Shown: one piece after another, positions 15,573 to 24,360 of the stretch | Layout: each line of letters begins with the position of its first letter | Position numbering within the stretch: position 1 is the stretch's first letter | Source of the DNA: Pseudooceanicola spongiae | Lineage (GTDB): Bacteria; Pseudomonadota; Alphaproteobacteria; Rhodobacterales; Rhodobacteraceae | Reading direction: 5' to 3' | DNA length: 64,000 bases | Assembly (NCBI RefSeq): GCF_014899185.1 | Contig: NZ_CP045201.1 | Location: 1,906,501-1,970,500, forward strand | Program-made: the position numbers and the translations under genes | Notes under the pieces: generated by a model | What the model saw: only the letters and a program-made list of their open reading frames with translations | Told to the model about the DNA's origin: nothing | Databases searched by the model: none

Positions 15573-16726
15573 GCCGGTTTGACGGGCGCAGCGGCCCCAT
15601 ACGCCTTGGTATGGTTGGCGGTGGTCAGGGCGCGATGATCGGGTCGGTGCACCGCATCGCCGCGCGGTTGGATGGCGACTATACGCTGGTGGCGGGGGCG
15701 CTGTCGTCGACCCCCGAACGGGCGCAGGCCTCGGGGCGGGAACTGGGCTTGGCGGAGGATCGGATCTATGACGATTTCACCGCCATGGCGATCCGCGAGG
15801 CGCGGCTGAAGGACGGGATCGAAGCCGTCGCGATTGTCACGCCGAACCACATGCACCTGCCCGCGGCGCGTGAATTCCTGAAACGCGGCATCCATGTGAT
15901 CTGCGACAAGCCGATGACCAGCACGCTGGCGGATGCCAAGAAACTGCAGGCAGCGGCCGAGAAATCCGACGCGCTGTTCGTGTTGACGCATACCTATTCC
16001 GGCTATCCGATGGTGCGCGAGGCGCAGGCCCGCATCAAGGCCGGAGAGCTGGGCGAGATCCGTCTGGTGCAGGTGGAGTATGCGCAGGACTGGCTGGCCG
16101 AGGCCCCTGCCCCCGACAACAAGCAGGCCGCTTGGCGCACTGATCCGGCGCGCAGCGGCGTCGGCGGCGCGACGGCGGATATCGGCACCCATGCCTGGCA
16201 TCTGGCGCGCTTCATGACCGGGCTGGTGCCGGAGAAAATCTCGGCCGATCTGCAGAGCTTTGTGCCGGGGCGTGCCCTGGACGACAACGCCCATGTGATG
16301 ATGCGGTTCGAGGGCGGCGCGCGTGGCACGCTCTGGTGCAGTCAGGTCGCGGCGGGGCAGGAGAATTCCCTGCGTATCCGTGTCTACGGCACCAAGGCCG
16401 GGCTGGAGTGGGAACAGGAGCATCCCAACCATCTTGCGATCACGCCGCTGGGCGGGGCGCGCACGATCCTAAGCCGGGGGCTGGCGCAGAACGGTGCGGC
16501 GGCGTCGCGGATGACGCGGGTGCCACCGGGCCATCCGGAGGGGTACTTCGAGGCCTTCGCCAACCTCTACCGTGAGGCGGCGACGGCGATCCGGGCGCAT
16601 CGCACCGGGGCCGAGGTGCCGGGCGACGTGATCTTCCCCTCCATCGCCGACGGGGTCGAGGGGGTCGCCTTTGTCGAGGCCTGCGTGCGCTCGTCCTCGC
16701 GGGATGGAAAATGGGTGAGCTTGTGA
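15569..16726 (+). CDS. Gfo/Idh/MocA family oxidoreductase
   Basis: The 385-residue enzyme has an N-terminal NAD(P)-binding Rossmann fold (IRLGMVGGGQGAMIGSVHR), the family EKP-type motif here as CDKPMTSTLADA near residue 112, and a C-terminal alpha/beta domain with GGATADIGTHAWHLARFM containing the conserved Asp and His. These enzymes oxidise sugars or inositols with NAD(P). It overlaps the isomerase upstream by 4 bases and the ABC ATPase downstream, so the operon is tight. Confidence 0.9.
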   Translation: MSRFDGRSGPIRLGMVGGGQGAMIGSVHRIAARLDGDYTLVAGALSSTPERAQASGRELGLAEDRIYDDFTAMAIREARLKDGIEAVAIVTPNHMHLPAAREFLKRGIHVICDKPMTSTLADAKKLQAAAEKSDALFVLTHTYSGYPMVREAQARIKAGELGEIRLVQVEYAQDWLAEAPAPDNKQAAWRTDPARSGVGGATADIGTHAWHLARFMTGLVPEKISADLQSFVPGRALDDNAHVMMRFEGGARGTLWCSQVAAGQENSLRIRVYGTKAGLEWEQEHPNHLAITPLGGARTILSRGLAQNGAAASRMTRVPPGHPEGYFEAFANLYREAATAIRAHRTGAEVPGDVIFPSIADGVEGVAFVEACVRSSSRDGKWVSL

Positions 16727-18224
16727 GCCCAGTTCTGGAAGGCCGTGGCATCATTCGCCGGTTCGGCCCGATTCAGGTGCTGCATGGCGTCGATTTTGCC
16801 CTGAATGCGGGCGAAGTTCATGCTCTGATCGGCGAGAATGGCGCGGGCAAATCGACGATGATGAAAATCCTCGGCGGCTACCTCGCGCCGTCGGAGGGCG
16901 AGTTGTTGCTGGACGGCACGCCGGTGCGCTTTGCCGATCAGCGGCAGGCCGAGGCGGCAGGCATCCTGATGATCCATCAGGAGTTCAATCTGGCGCTGCA
17001 GCTGAGCGTCGAGGAGAATATCTTTCTGGGGCGGGAGCTGCGGCGTGGCCCCTTCCTCGACAAGGCGGCGATGCAGGATGCGGCGCGCGATCTGCTGGCG
17101 CGGCTGGATTGCCATGTCGATCCGCGCACCCGCATCCGCGATCTGTCGGTGCCGAACCGGCAGATGGTGGAGATCGCCCGTGCGCTTGGTCGTCAGGCCC
17201 GCGTGCTGATCATGGACGAGCCGACGGCGGTGCTGACCAACCGCGAGACGGACACCCTGCTGACCCAGATCGACCGGCTGCGCGAGAGCGGCACGGCGAT
17301 CCTTTATACCTCGCACAAACTGGACGAGATCCGCCGCATTGCCGACCGGGTGACGGTGCTGCGCGATGGCACGCAGGTGCTGAGCCGGGAGGCCGAGGGC
17401 TTTAGCGAGGACCAGATGGCCGAGGCGATGGTGGGGCGCGAGCTGAGCGATCTGTTCCCCGCCAAGGCGATCCCTCAGGACGAGGTCGTGCTGGAGGTCG
17501 AGGGGCTGAGCGTGCCGGGACGGGTGCGCGATGCGTCCTTCACCCTGCGGCGCGGCGAGGTTCTGGGCTTTGCCGGGCTGGTCGGCGCGGGACGCACCGA
17601 GCTGATGGAGGGCATCGTCGGCCTGCGTGCCGCAACTGGTCAGGTGCGGGTGATGGGCAAGCCGCTCAAGCCCGGCTCGGTTCTGGCGGCGCGTGAGGCC
17701 GGGTTGGTGTACCTGACCGAGGATCGCAAGGAAAAGGGTCTGCTGCTGGGCAAGGACCTGACGCAGAACCTGACGCTGCTGGCGCTCGACAGGTTCGGGC
17801 GGCTGCGGATCGACAAGGCGGGAGAGGACCGCGCGCTGAGCACGGCGATCAAGGAGTTCGACATTCGCGTCAATGACCGTGCGATGCTGGCGGGCAGCCT
17901 GTCGGGGGCAACCAGCAAAAGCTACTGCTGGCCAAGACCATGCTGGCGGAGCCCGAGATCGTCATCATCGACGAGCCGACGCGCGGCATCGACATCGGCA
18001 CCAAACAACAGATTTACGAGTTCATCGCCGCCCTCGCCGCCGCTGGCAAGAGCGTGATCGTCGTGTCGTCCGAACTGCCCGAGGTCATCGGGCTGGCGTC
18101 ACGGGTCATCGTCATGGGGCGCGGCCATATCGCCGGGGAACTCTCCGGCGCCGAGATCACCGAAGATGCAATCCTGCGGCGCGCCATGGGCGTCGCCGAC
18201 GACAGGAAGGAAATATCCGCATGA
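16711..18224 (+). pseudogene. Sugar ABC transporter ATP-binding protein (RbsA/XylG-like), single-base frameshift
   Basis: This encodes a tandem two-ATPase protein of about 504 residues. The first half has Walker A GENGAGKST and Walker B VLIMDEPTAVL; the second half has FAGLVGAGRTELMEGI and VYLTEDRKEKG. At 17904-17908 a run of five G breaks the frame inside the second signature, which should read LSGGNQQK; adding one G would restore it and lead into LLAKTMLAEPEIVIIDEPTRG up to 18224. The start is ATG 16711 or GTG 16723, the latter overlapping the previous stop by 4 bases. Either a homopolymer sequencing error or a real recent mutation explains this. The rest of the operon is intact, which favours error or a very young lesion. 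Confidence 0.88.
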
Positions 18225-19222
18225 GCGACACTATACAGACCAAGGCCCCTGCCCCGCGCCGCCGGTTGAACCTGCATGTGCTGGGGCCGGTGCTGGCGCT
18301 GATCGCGCTGATCGCGCTCGGGGCGTCGCTGAACTCCAACTTCCTCAGCTATGGCAACGTGACCAACGTTCTGGCGCGGTCGTCCTTCATCGGGATCATC
18401 GCCGTGGGCATGACCTTTGTCATCACTGCCGGGGGGATTGACCTGTCGGTCGGCTCGATGGCGGCCTTTGTCGCCGGGGTGATGATCATGTCGATGAATG
18501 CGCTGGTGCCGGTGCTGGGCATCGGCGTGGCGCTGGTGCTGGCGGGCATGGGGGTGGCGCTGATTGCCGGCCTCGCCGCGGGGCTGCTGAACGGGGTGCT
18601 GATCGCCAAGGTCCGGATCGAGGCGTTTATCGTCACGCTGGGGGCCATGGGTGTCTATCGCAGCCTTGTCACCTGGCTGGCGGATGGCGGCACGCTGTCG
18701 CTGAACTTCGATGCGCGCAGCTTTTATCGCCCCGTGTATTACGACGGCATTCTGGGGGTCACATGGCCGATCATCGTCTTTGCCGTGGTCGCTATCCTCG
18801 GCGAGCTGGTGATGCGGCACACCCCGTTCGGGCGCCATTGCGCGGCACTTGGCGCCAATGAGCAGGTCGCGCGCTATTCCGCCATCAAGGTCGACCGGCT
18901 GCGCATGGCGACTTACGTGGTGCTCGGCGTCCTCGTCGGGCTTGCGACGATCATGTATGTGCCGCGCCTCGGTTCGGCGTCGGGGTCGACCGGCGTGCTG
19001 TGGGAGCTGGAGGCGATTGCGGCCGTGATCATCGGCGGCACCGTCCTGAAAGGCGGCTATGGCCGGGTCTGGGGCACCGTCGTGGGTGTGCTGATCCTGA
19101 GCCTCATCGACAATATTCTCAACCTCGCCTCGATCGTCTCGCCGTATCTGAACGGCGCGATCCAGGGCGTGATTGTGGTTCTTGCTGTCGTCTTGCAGCG
19201 AGAGGGAAAGTCCACCGACTAG
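18221..19222 (+). CDS. Sugar ABC transporter permease (RbsC/XylH family)
   Basis: The 333-residue protein has eight to ten hydrophobic segments and the family markers FVITAGGIDLSVGS, a long loop near GGTLSLNFDARSFYRP, and ALGANEQVARYSAIKVDRL (coupling region) with GTVLKGGYGRVWGT near the end. It forms the membrane channel for a monosaccharide importer with the ATPase upstream (4-base overlap, ATGA) and the binding protein downstream. Confidence 0.92.
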   Translation: MSDTIQTKAPAPRRRLNLHVLGPVLALIALIALGASLNSNFLSYGNVTNVLARSSFIGIIAVGMTFVITAGGIDLSVGSMAAFVAGVMIMSMNALVPVLGIGVALVLAGMGVALIAGLAAGLLNGVLIAKVRIEAFIVTLGAMGVYRSLVTWLADGGTLSLNFDARSFYRPVYYDGILGVTWPIIVFAVVAILGELVMRHTPFGRHCAALGANEQVARYSAIKVDRLRMATYVVLGVLVGLATIMYVPRLGSASGSTGVLWELEAIAAVIIGGTVLKGGYGRVWGTVVGVLILSLIDNILNLASIVSPYLNGAIQGVIVVLAVVLQREGKSTD

Positions 19223-19245
19223 GTGGCAATAGGGAGGAAGACCAA

Positions 19246-20199
19246 ATGAAACGCAGAGATATCTTCAAGGGTGCGGCTGTTGTGGTGGCGCTGGCGGCCA
19301 CTCCGGCGCTGGCGCAGGACGAAAGCTATACCATCGGGGTCGCGATCCCCTCGGCCACCCACGGCTTCATGGGCGGGCTGAACTATCACGCGCAGGCCGC
19401 GATCGAGCGGCTGGAGGCGACCTATCCGCAGCTCGACTTCGTTCTGGCGACGGCGGGCGACGCGGGCAAGATGGTCAACGACATCGAGGATATGGTGGCG
19501 ACGCGCGACATCGACGCGCTGGTCGTGCTGCCGTTTGAATCCGAGCCGCTGACTGCCCCGGTGCAGGCCGTCAAGGAAGCCGGGATTTGGGTGACGGTCG
19601 TCGACCGTGGCCTGTCGGTGCCGGGGATCGAGGATCTCTATGTCTCGGGCGACAACACCGGCTTTGGCAAGGTTGCGGGCGAATACTTTGCCAGCCACCT
19701 GAACGAGGGCGACAATATCGTCGTGCTGCGCGGCATTCCGACAACGCTGGACAACGAGCGCGTGGATGCCTTCAACGCCGCCATTGAGGGCTCGGGCATC
19801 AACGTGCTGGACATGCAGCACGGCAACTGGAACCGCGACGACGCCTTCAACGTGATGCAGGATTTCCTGTCCAAGTATGACGATATCGACGCCGTCTGGT
19901 CCGCCGATGACGACATGTCCATCGGCGTGCTGGAAGCGATTGCGCAGGCCGGTCGTGAGGACGAGATGTGGGTGGTCGGCGGTGCCGGCATGAAGGAGAT
20001 CATCAAGCGCATCATGGACGGTGATCCGCAGCTTCCCGTCGATGTCACCTACCCGCCGGCACAGATCGCCAGCGCCATCGAGATGACGGCCCTCGGCCTC
20101 GTGTCGCAAACCCCGGTGTCGGGCCGCTTCATCATCGGCAGCCAGATGGTGACCCCGGAAAACGCCGCGCAGTTCTACTTCCCCGACAGCCCGTTCTGA
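19246..20199 (+). CDS. Sugar ABC transporter substrate-binding protein (RbsB-like)
   Basis: The 317-residue periplasmic protein has a signal peptide (MKRRDIFKGAAVVVALAATPALA) and a type I periplasmic-binding fold: VAIPSATHGFMGGLNYHAQ, LVVLPFESEPLTAPVQAVKEAG, VVDRGLSVPG, DNTGFGKVAGEY and AVWSADDDMSIGVLEA. AGGGAGGAAG lies just before the ATG. The order ATPase, permease, binding protein, with the binding protein last, is a common variant in these operons. A strong hairpin follows the gene. The ligand is a sugar or cyclitol, not determinable here. Confidence 0.92.
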   Translation: MKRRDIFKGAAVVVALAATPALAQDESYTIGVAIPSATHGFMGGLNYHAQAAIERLEATYPQLDFVLATAGDAGKMVNDIEDMVATRDIDALVVLPFESEPLTAPVQAVKEAGIWVTVVDRGLSVPGIEDLYVSGDNTGFGKVAGEYFASHLNEGDNIVVLRGIPTTLDNERVDAFNAAIEGSGINVLDMQHGNWNRDDAFNVMQDFLSKYDDIDAVWSADDDMSIGVLEAIAQAGREDEMWVVGGAGMKEIIKRIMDGDPQLPVDVTYPPAQIASAIEMTALGLVSQTPVSGRFIIGSQMVTPENAAQFYFPDSPF

Positions 20200-20234
20200 G
20201 GCCGTCGCAGGTGACTGCACCGCTATGAAGACCC

Positions 20235-20272
20235 CCGGCCCGCGGCACTGTCCGCGGGCCGGACGCATTTTG
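20235..20272 (+). terminator. Terminator-like hairpin after the sugar operon
   Basis: A perfect 11-bp stem, CCGGCCCGCGG and CCGCGGGCCGG, with a six-base loop is followed by ACGCATTTTG. It lies 36 bases past the stop codon of the binding protein. Confidence 0.7.
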
Positions 20273-20532
20273 CGGCAGGCACGGGCGGGGTTTTGCGCGA
20301 TCTGCCCCTTTTCTGGCCGCTGCGCCACGCCAGAGACGTCACGGGGCAAGTGATTCCGCTGACGTAGCGTTACCCATGCAACCGAGAGTAAAAACGCCGT
20401 ACAGGGCGATGATAATTTTACCTCACCGATTGCTATTCGTGCACAGTCTGCAAAGATCATGTGGCGGTGTGTACAGGCGAGCTGTTGTTCCTTCGCCACT
20501 GGTCCCCGCTGTTGGCGTGATACGGAGTTTAC
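20273..20532. other. Intergenic leader before the MHYT gene
   Basis: The 333 bases between the sugar operon and the c-di-GMP gene hold the hairpin above and an AT-richer stretch near 20400-20450 that may contain the promoter. I see no ORF, RNA gene or convincing operator in it. Confidence 0.5.
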
Positions 20533-22599
20533 ATGTTTTCCCTCCTGTCCTTTGTCGCTCATGCGCATAACGTCTGGCTGGTGCTGACGGCGGCTCTGAT
20601 CTGCCTGTCGGGGTCCTGGGTCACGGCGCAGCTGTTTCAGCGCGCGGGGCGGACCTCTGGCGCGCTGCGGATCGGCTGGCAGTTTCTGACCGCACTGGCC
20701 GCAGGGGCCGCCATCTGGTGTACCCATTTCGTTGCCATGCTGGGTTTTGAGGCCGGGGTGCCGGTGGGCTTTGATCCGACGCTGACGATCCTGTCGCTGC
20801 TGACGGCAGTGCTGGGCAGCACCATCGGTTTCGCCATCGCCGAGAGCCGCCTGTCGCGCTTTGCCCCCGTCGTGGGTGGCGCGGTCGTCGGCCTGTCGAT
20901 CGGGGCGATGCATTATATCGGGATGTCGGGCTACCGGGTGCAGGGCACGATTTTCTGGAATCAGGGCTTTCTGATCGCCTCTCTGGTGATCGGCGTCGTG
21001 CTGTCGGCGCTTGCGCTGCATATCGGCACCCGCAAGCGGGCGCATTCGGGCGACTGGATGGCGGCCGCGCTGGCCAGTGCCATCATCGGCATGCATTTCA
21101 CCGGCATGGCGGCCTTTGGCGTCGCGCCGGCCGATATCGACGGGTCGTTCTCCGATCCCGATGCGCTGCAGGCGCTGGCACTGGCGGTGTCGTGCATTGC
21201 GGCGCTGATCCTTGCCGCGGGTCTGGCCAGCCATCTGATCGACGACAGGATGAGCACCAACAACCTTGAAATGATGCAGCGCATCGCCACCACAGACGCC
21301 TTGACGGGACTGCCGAACCGCGCCGGATTCGACGCGCGGCTGGAGCTTGAGCTGTCGCGTGCCGAAACAAGGCAGACCCGGATGGCGCTGATCGGCATCG
21401 ACCTGGACCGCTTCAAGGAGATCAACGATCTGCGTGGGCACAAGGTCGGCGATGGCGTGCTGCGCGTGCTGGGCCAGCGCATCAACGAGCTGCTGAAACC
21501 CGACGGCGGAGAGTTCGTGGCCCGCATCGGTGGCGATGAATTCGCAGCGCTTTTCCGCATCGGCGAGCAAAACGATCTCACCGCGTTTCTGGAGCGTCTG
21601 GAAAGCGCCCTGACCAAGCCGATCCGGCTGGAGGGCAATGACATCCTGCCCAAGGCCAGTCTGGGCGTCTCGGTCTATCCCGATGATGCGGCGGATCGTG
21701 AAGACCTGATCTCCAATGCCAATCTGGCGATGTACCGGGCCAAGACCGATATCACCCGCTCGATCTGCTTTTACGAAAAGGACATGGATGCGCGGGTCAA
21801 GGCCCGGCGCGCGATGTCTGCGGATCTGCGCGACGCCATCGCCCATGGCCAGCTGTCGGTCGCCTATCAGGTGCAGACGCTGGTTTCGACGGGCGAGCGG
21901 CTGGGCTATGAGGCGCTGCTGCGCTGGGATCATCCGCGCCACGGCTTCATCCCGCCGGATCAGTTCATACCGCTGGCCGAGGAAACCGGCCTGATCCTGG
22001 ACATTGGCGAATGGGTGCTGCGCACCGCCTGCGAGGATGCCGCGACCTGGAGCCAGCCGCTGACCGTGGCTGTGAACCTGTCGGCGGTGCAGTTCATCCA
22101 CTCCGATCTGCCGAAACTGGTGCGCGACGTGCTGGCGGAAACCGGGCTCAACCCGCGCCGGCTGGAGCTGGAGCTGACCGAGACGGCGGTGTTTTCGGAT
22201 GCCGAACGCGCCCGCCATCTGCTGCAGGAGATCAAGGCGACCGGGGTCAAGGTGGCGCTGGATGACTTCGGCACCGGTTATTCCTCGCTCGATACCTTGC
22301 TGAGCTTTCCCTTCGACAAGATCAAGATCGACAAGTCCTTCATCCAGGAAGCCCACGTCAACCCGCAGACCATCGCCATCATCCGCGCCGTGGTCGCCCT
22401 TGGGCGCAGTCTGGGGCTGTCGGTGCTGGCCGAGGGCATCGAATCCGCTGAGCAGCTGCATATGCTGGACATGGAGGGCTGCAACGAGGGGCAAGGCTAT
22501 CTGCTCGGCCGCCCTGCTCCGCTCAAGCAGCTGGTGGCGGATGGAGCGATCACCCTGAACCCGCAGGCTCCGGCGCATGGGCCGATGGCGACGGTCTGA
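20533..22599 (+). CDS. MHYT-GGDEF-EAL c-di-GMP signalling protein
   Basis: The 688-residue membrane protein starts with an MHYT sensor of about seven helices carrying the three signature motifs CTHFVAM, AMHYIGM and GMHFTGM, thought to bind copper or gases such as O2, CO or NO. A GGDEF domain follows (DALTGLPNR; intact GGDEF at residues 333-337), then an EAL domain (YEALLRW at about 459-465, NLSAVQF, ELTETAVF, DDFGTGYSSL, IKIDKSFI, EGIE). Both active-site motifs are intact, so it could make or break cyclic di-GMP, controlling motility or biofilm. It is monocistronic. Confidence 0.93.
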   Translation: MFSLLSFVAHAHNVWLVLTAALICLSGSWVTAQLFQRAGRTSGALRIGWQFLTALAAGAAIWCTHFVAMLGFEAGVPVGFDPTLTILSLLTAVLGSTIGFAIAESRLSRFAPVVGGAVVGLSIGAMHYIGMSGYRVQGTIFWNQGFLIASLVIGVVLSALALHIGTRKRAHSGDWMAAALASAIIGMHFTGMAAFGVAPADIDGSFSDPDALQALALAVSCIAALILAAGLASHLIDDRMSTNNLEMMQRIATTDALTGLPNRAGFDARLELELSRAETRQTRMALIGIDLDRFKEINDLRGHKVGDGVLRVLGQRINELLKPDGGEFVARIGGDEFAALFRIGEQNDLTAFLERLESALTKPIRLEGNDILPKASLGVSVYPDDAADREDLISNANLAMYRAKTDITRSICFYEKDMDARVKARRAMSADLRDAIAHGQLSVAYQVQTLVSTGERLGYEALLRWDHPRHGFIPPDQFIPLAEETGLILDIGEWVLRTACEDAATWSQPLTVAVNLSAVQFIHSDLPKLVRDVLAETGLNPRRLELELTETAVFSDAERARHLLQEIKATGVKVALDDFGTGYSSLDTLLSFPFDKIKIDKSFIQEAHVNPQTIAIIRAVVALGRSLGLSVLAEGIESAEQLHMLDMEGCNEGQGYLLGRPAPLKQLVADGAITLNPQAPAHGPMATV

Positions 22600-22606
22600 G
22601 GCCGCT

Positions 22607-23026
22607 CAGGCGAGCTCGGCCAGCAGCATCTCGACAAATCTGCGGCCGGGGGCGACATGCTGCGGCCGCGCCGCGTGATGATCGAAAAGAACTGATCCAA
22701 GACGCAGTCGTTCATCACGATGGTGATATTGGGATATGCGCCCTTGTAGCGGCGCACCACGTTGGGCAGCAGCGCGATGCCGGTGGCAGGGGTGGCACCG
22801 ATGCGCACCGTGCCACGCTCCAGCACTTTCAGCTCGCTGACGGCCGTATCCAGTGCGTCGACGTCGGCCAGGATCTGCTCGACAATGCCGATCATCTGCT
22901 CGACCGCCTGCGTCGGCGAGAGGGCACGGGTCGTGCGATCAAACAGGCGCGTGTCCATCGCCGCTTCGGCCTGCCCCAGCAGCACGCTGACGGCGGACTG
23001 GCTGACGTTGAGGCGAATACGACACC
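22607..23026 (-). pseudogene. LysR family regulator remnant
   Basis: On the minus strand RLNVSQSAVS, FDRTTRALSPTQAVEQMIGI and GTVRIGATPATGIALLPNVVRRYKGAYPNITIVMNDC are typical LysR sequence. The N-terminal part before the recognition helix is missing, and after the first strand of the effector domain the frame jumps to GRRFVEMLLAELA with most of the domain deleted. The gene is therefore truncated at the front and internally deleted. It abuts the TAXI remnant head to head. Confidence 0.75.
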
Positions 23027-23440
23027 CCGCCGATGACCAATATGCGTGTGCTGGCCCGTCTCTGGCCGCTGCGTCATGCCTTTGCGGTGCGCGCCGACAG
23101 CGGCATGACCGAGGTCAGTGACCTTGCAGGCAAACGGGTGGTGACGGCGCTGTCGTCGCAGGCGGCGACGGGCCGGGGCAACGAGGCGATGCTGACCGCC
23201 GGAGGGCTGGCGACAGACGCGGTGCAGGGGGTCACGGTGTCGGGGCTGTCGCAGGGTATGGACGGGCTGACCGAAGGCACGCTGGACGCCAATGGCATTA
23301 CCGTCGGCATTCCGCTGCCCCAGCAGGCCAATGCCACCATCCCCGGCGGCATCCGCTATCTGTCGATCACCGGAGCGGCGGCGACGGATGCGGCCATCAC
23401 CTCCTACACCGCAGCGAGCATTGCGCAGTCGGACATTTGA
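23027..23440 (+). pseudogene. TAXI family TRAP substrate-binding protein remnant
   Basis: The frame reads MRVLARLWPLRHAFAVRADSG, VSDLAGKRVVTALSSQAATGR and LTEGTLDANGITVGIP, which matches the middle of TAXI-type TRAP solute receptors. The N-terminal half, including the signal peptide, is absent, and the C-terminal part stops early at TGA 23438-23440. The next remnant continues in the same reading frame right after this stop. Confidence 0.7.
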
Positions 23441-23682
23441 GCGACCGGGCTGATCAGCATCAAGCTGGCGCTGACCGCATATCTTCTGGCCTTCGTCTTT
23501 GCGATGAACCCGGCGCAGCTGATGGACGGGACATGGCCCGAGATCGCGGTGTCCTGCCTGACCATCCTCGTCTCGGGCTATCTGCTGGCCGAAGTGCTGG
23601 TCTATGGCGGTGGCGTGATGCGGATCGTGGCGCGGATCGCCCTGTTCATCGGCGCCAGCACCGTCTTTCTGCCCCCTGCGTC
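23441..23682 (+). pseudogene. TRAP transporter fused permease remnant (C-terminal end)
   Basis: Directly after the TAXI stop and in the same frame comes KLALTAYLLAFVFAMNPAQL and a following helix pair, which matches the last membrane segments of fused 4TM-12TM TRAP permeases. More than 500 residues of the usual permease are missing. The frame runs without a break into amidohydrolase sequence near 23683. Confidence 0.6.
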
Positions 23683-24208
23683 AGCGCCCGGTATTGCGGT
23701 GGCGCTGTCCTCGCCCGGGGTGCAGATTTTTGAGGCGCAACAGGCCAGTGCGCTGGCCCGCAGCGCCAATGACCAGCTGGCCGAGGGCATTGCCGCCAAC
23801 CCCGATCGCACCGTCGGCCTTGCCGCTTTCACCCCGCTCGACATCGGCGGCGCCGAGCAGGAGCTGGAGCGCGGCGTCACCAAGCTGGGTCTGCGCGGTG
23901 GCATCCTGAATTCGCACACCCTTGGCACCTAACTGGATGACGGGCGCTATCCGGATGTCAGACCACTGCAGCGGCGGACCTGGGATTACCTGATCGACAA
24001 CTTCTACTACACCTCCAGCGGCGTCGGCTGGGCCCCGCCCATCGCATACGTCCGCAAGGTGATCAGCCCGGAGCGGATGCTTTATGCGATGGATTACCCC
24101 TGGCAGTTCGTGCCCGAAGAGGTCGGCGCGCTGGACGCCATGGGGATCGGTGAGAAAGGCCTGAAGCAGGTCTTCGAGGGCAATGCCCGGCGGTTGTTCA
24201 AGATCTGA
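23683..24208 (+). pseudogene. Amidohydrolase (ACMSD / gamma-resorcylate decarboxylase family) remnant
   Basis: The frame continues as LSSPGVQIFEAQQASALARS, ANDQLAEGIAANPDR, AFTPLDIGG and LGLRGGILNSHTLG, a good match to the N-terminal half of this decarboxylase/hydrolase family. A TAA at about 23931-23933 replaces what should be a Tyr codon before LDDGRYPD. After about 13 more residues it jumps to WDYLIDNFYYTSSG and ERMLYAMDYPWQF, the C-terminal end, so an internal deletion removed the middle. It ends at TGA 24206-24208. Confidence 0.68.
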
Positions 24209-24214
24209 CCAAAA

Positions 24215-24246
24215 CGACAGGGGCCTACGCGTGCCGGCCCCTGTCG
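24215..24246. terminator. Strong hairpin after the decayed locus
   Basis: A perfect 11-bp stem, CGACAGGGGCC and GGCCCCTGTCG, with a ten-base loop. On the minus strand it is followed by TTTT, so it could terminate in that direction; on the plus strand there is no T-run. Confidence 0.55.
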
Positions 24247-24360
24247 CACCGCGCCAGTCTTGAGCGGGCGGGCGCACAAAAATCAGTCGCAAGCTTGACT
24301 TCCACGGGGCCTCGGGCCAGCACCGGGCAGAGTTTTACGTCCCCGTAAGAAGGCCGCCCC

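Noticed and set aside
19219-22578. Very long minus-strand open frame (1119 codons) opposite the sugar-binding protein and MHYT-GGDEF-EAL genes
   Set aside because: It is the mirror of high-GC plus-strand genes with strong family motifs; its product is rich in His, Gln and Arg and has no motif.
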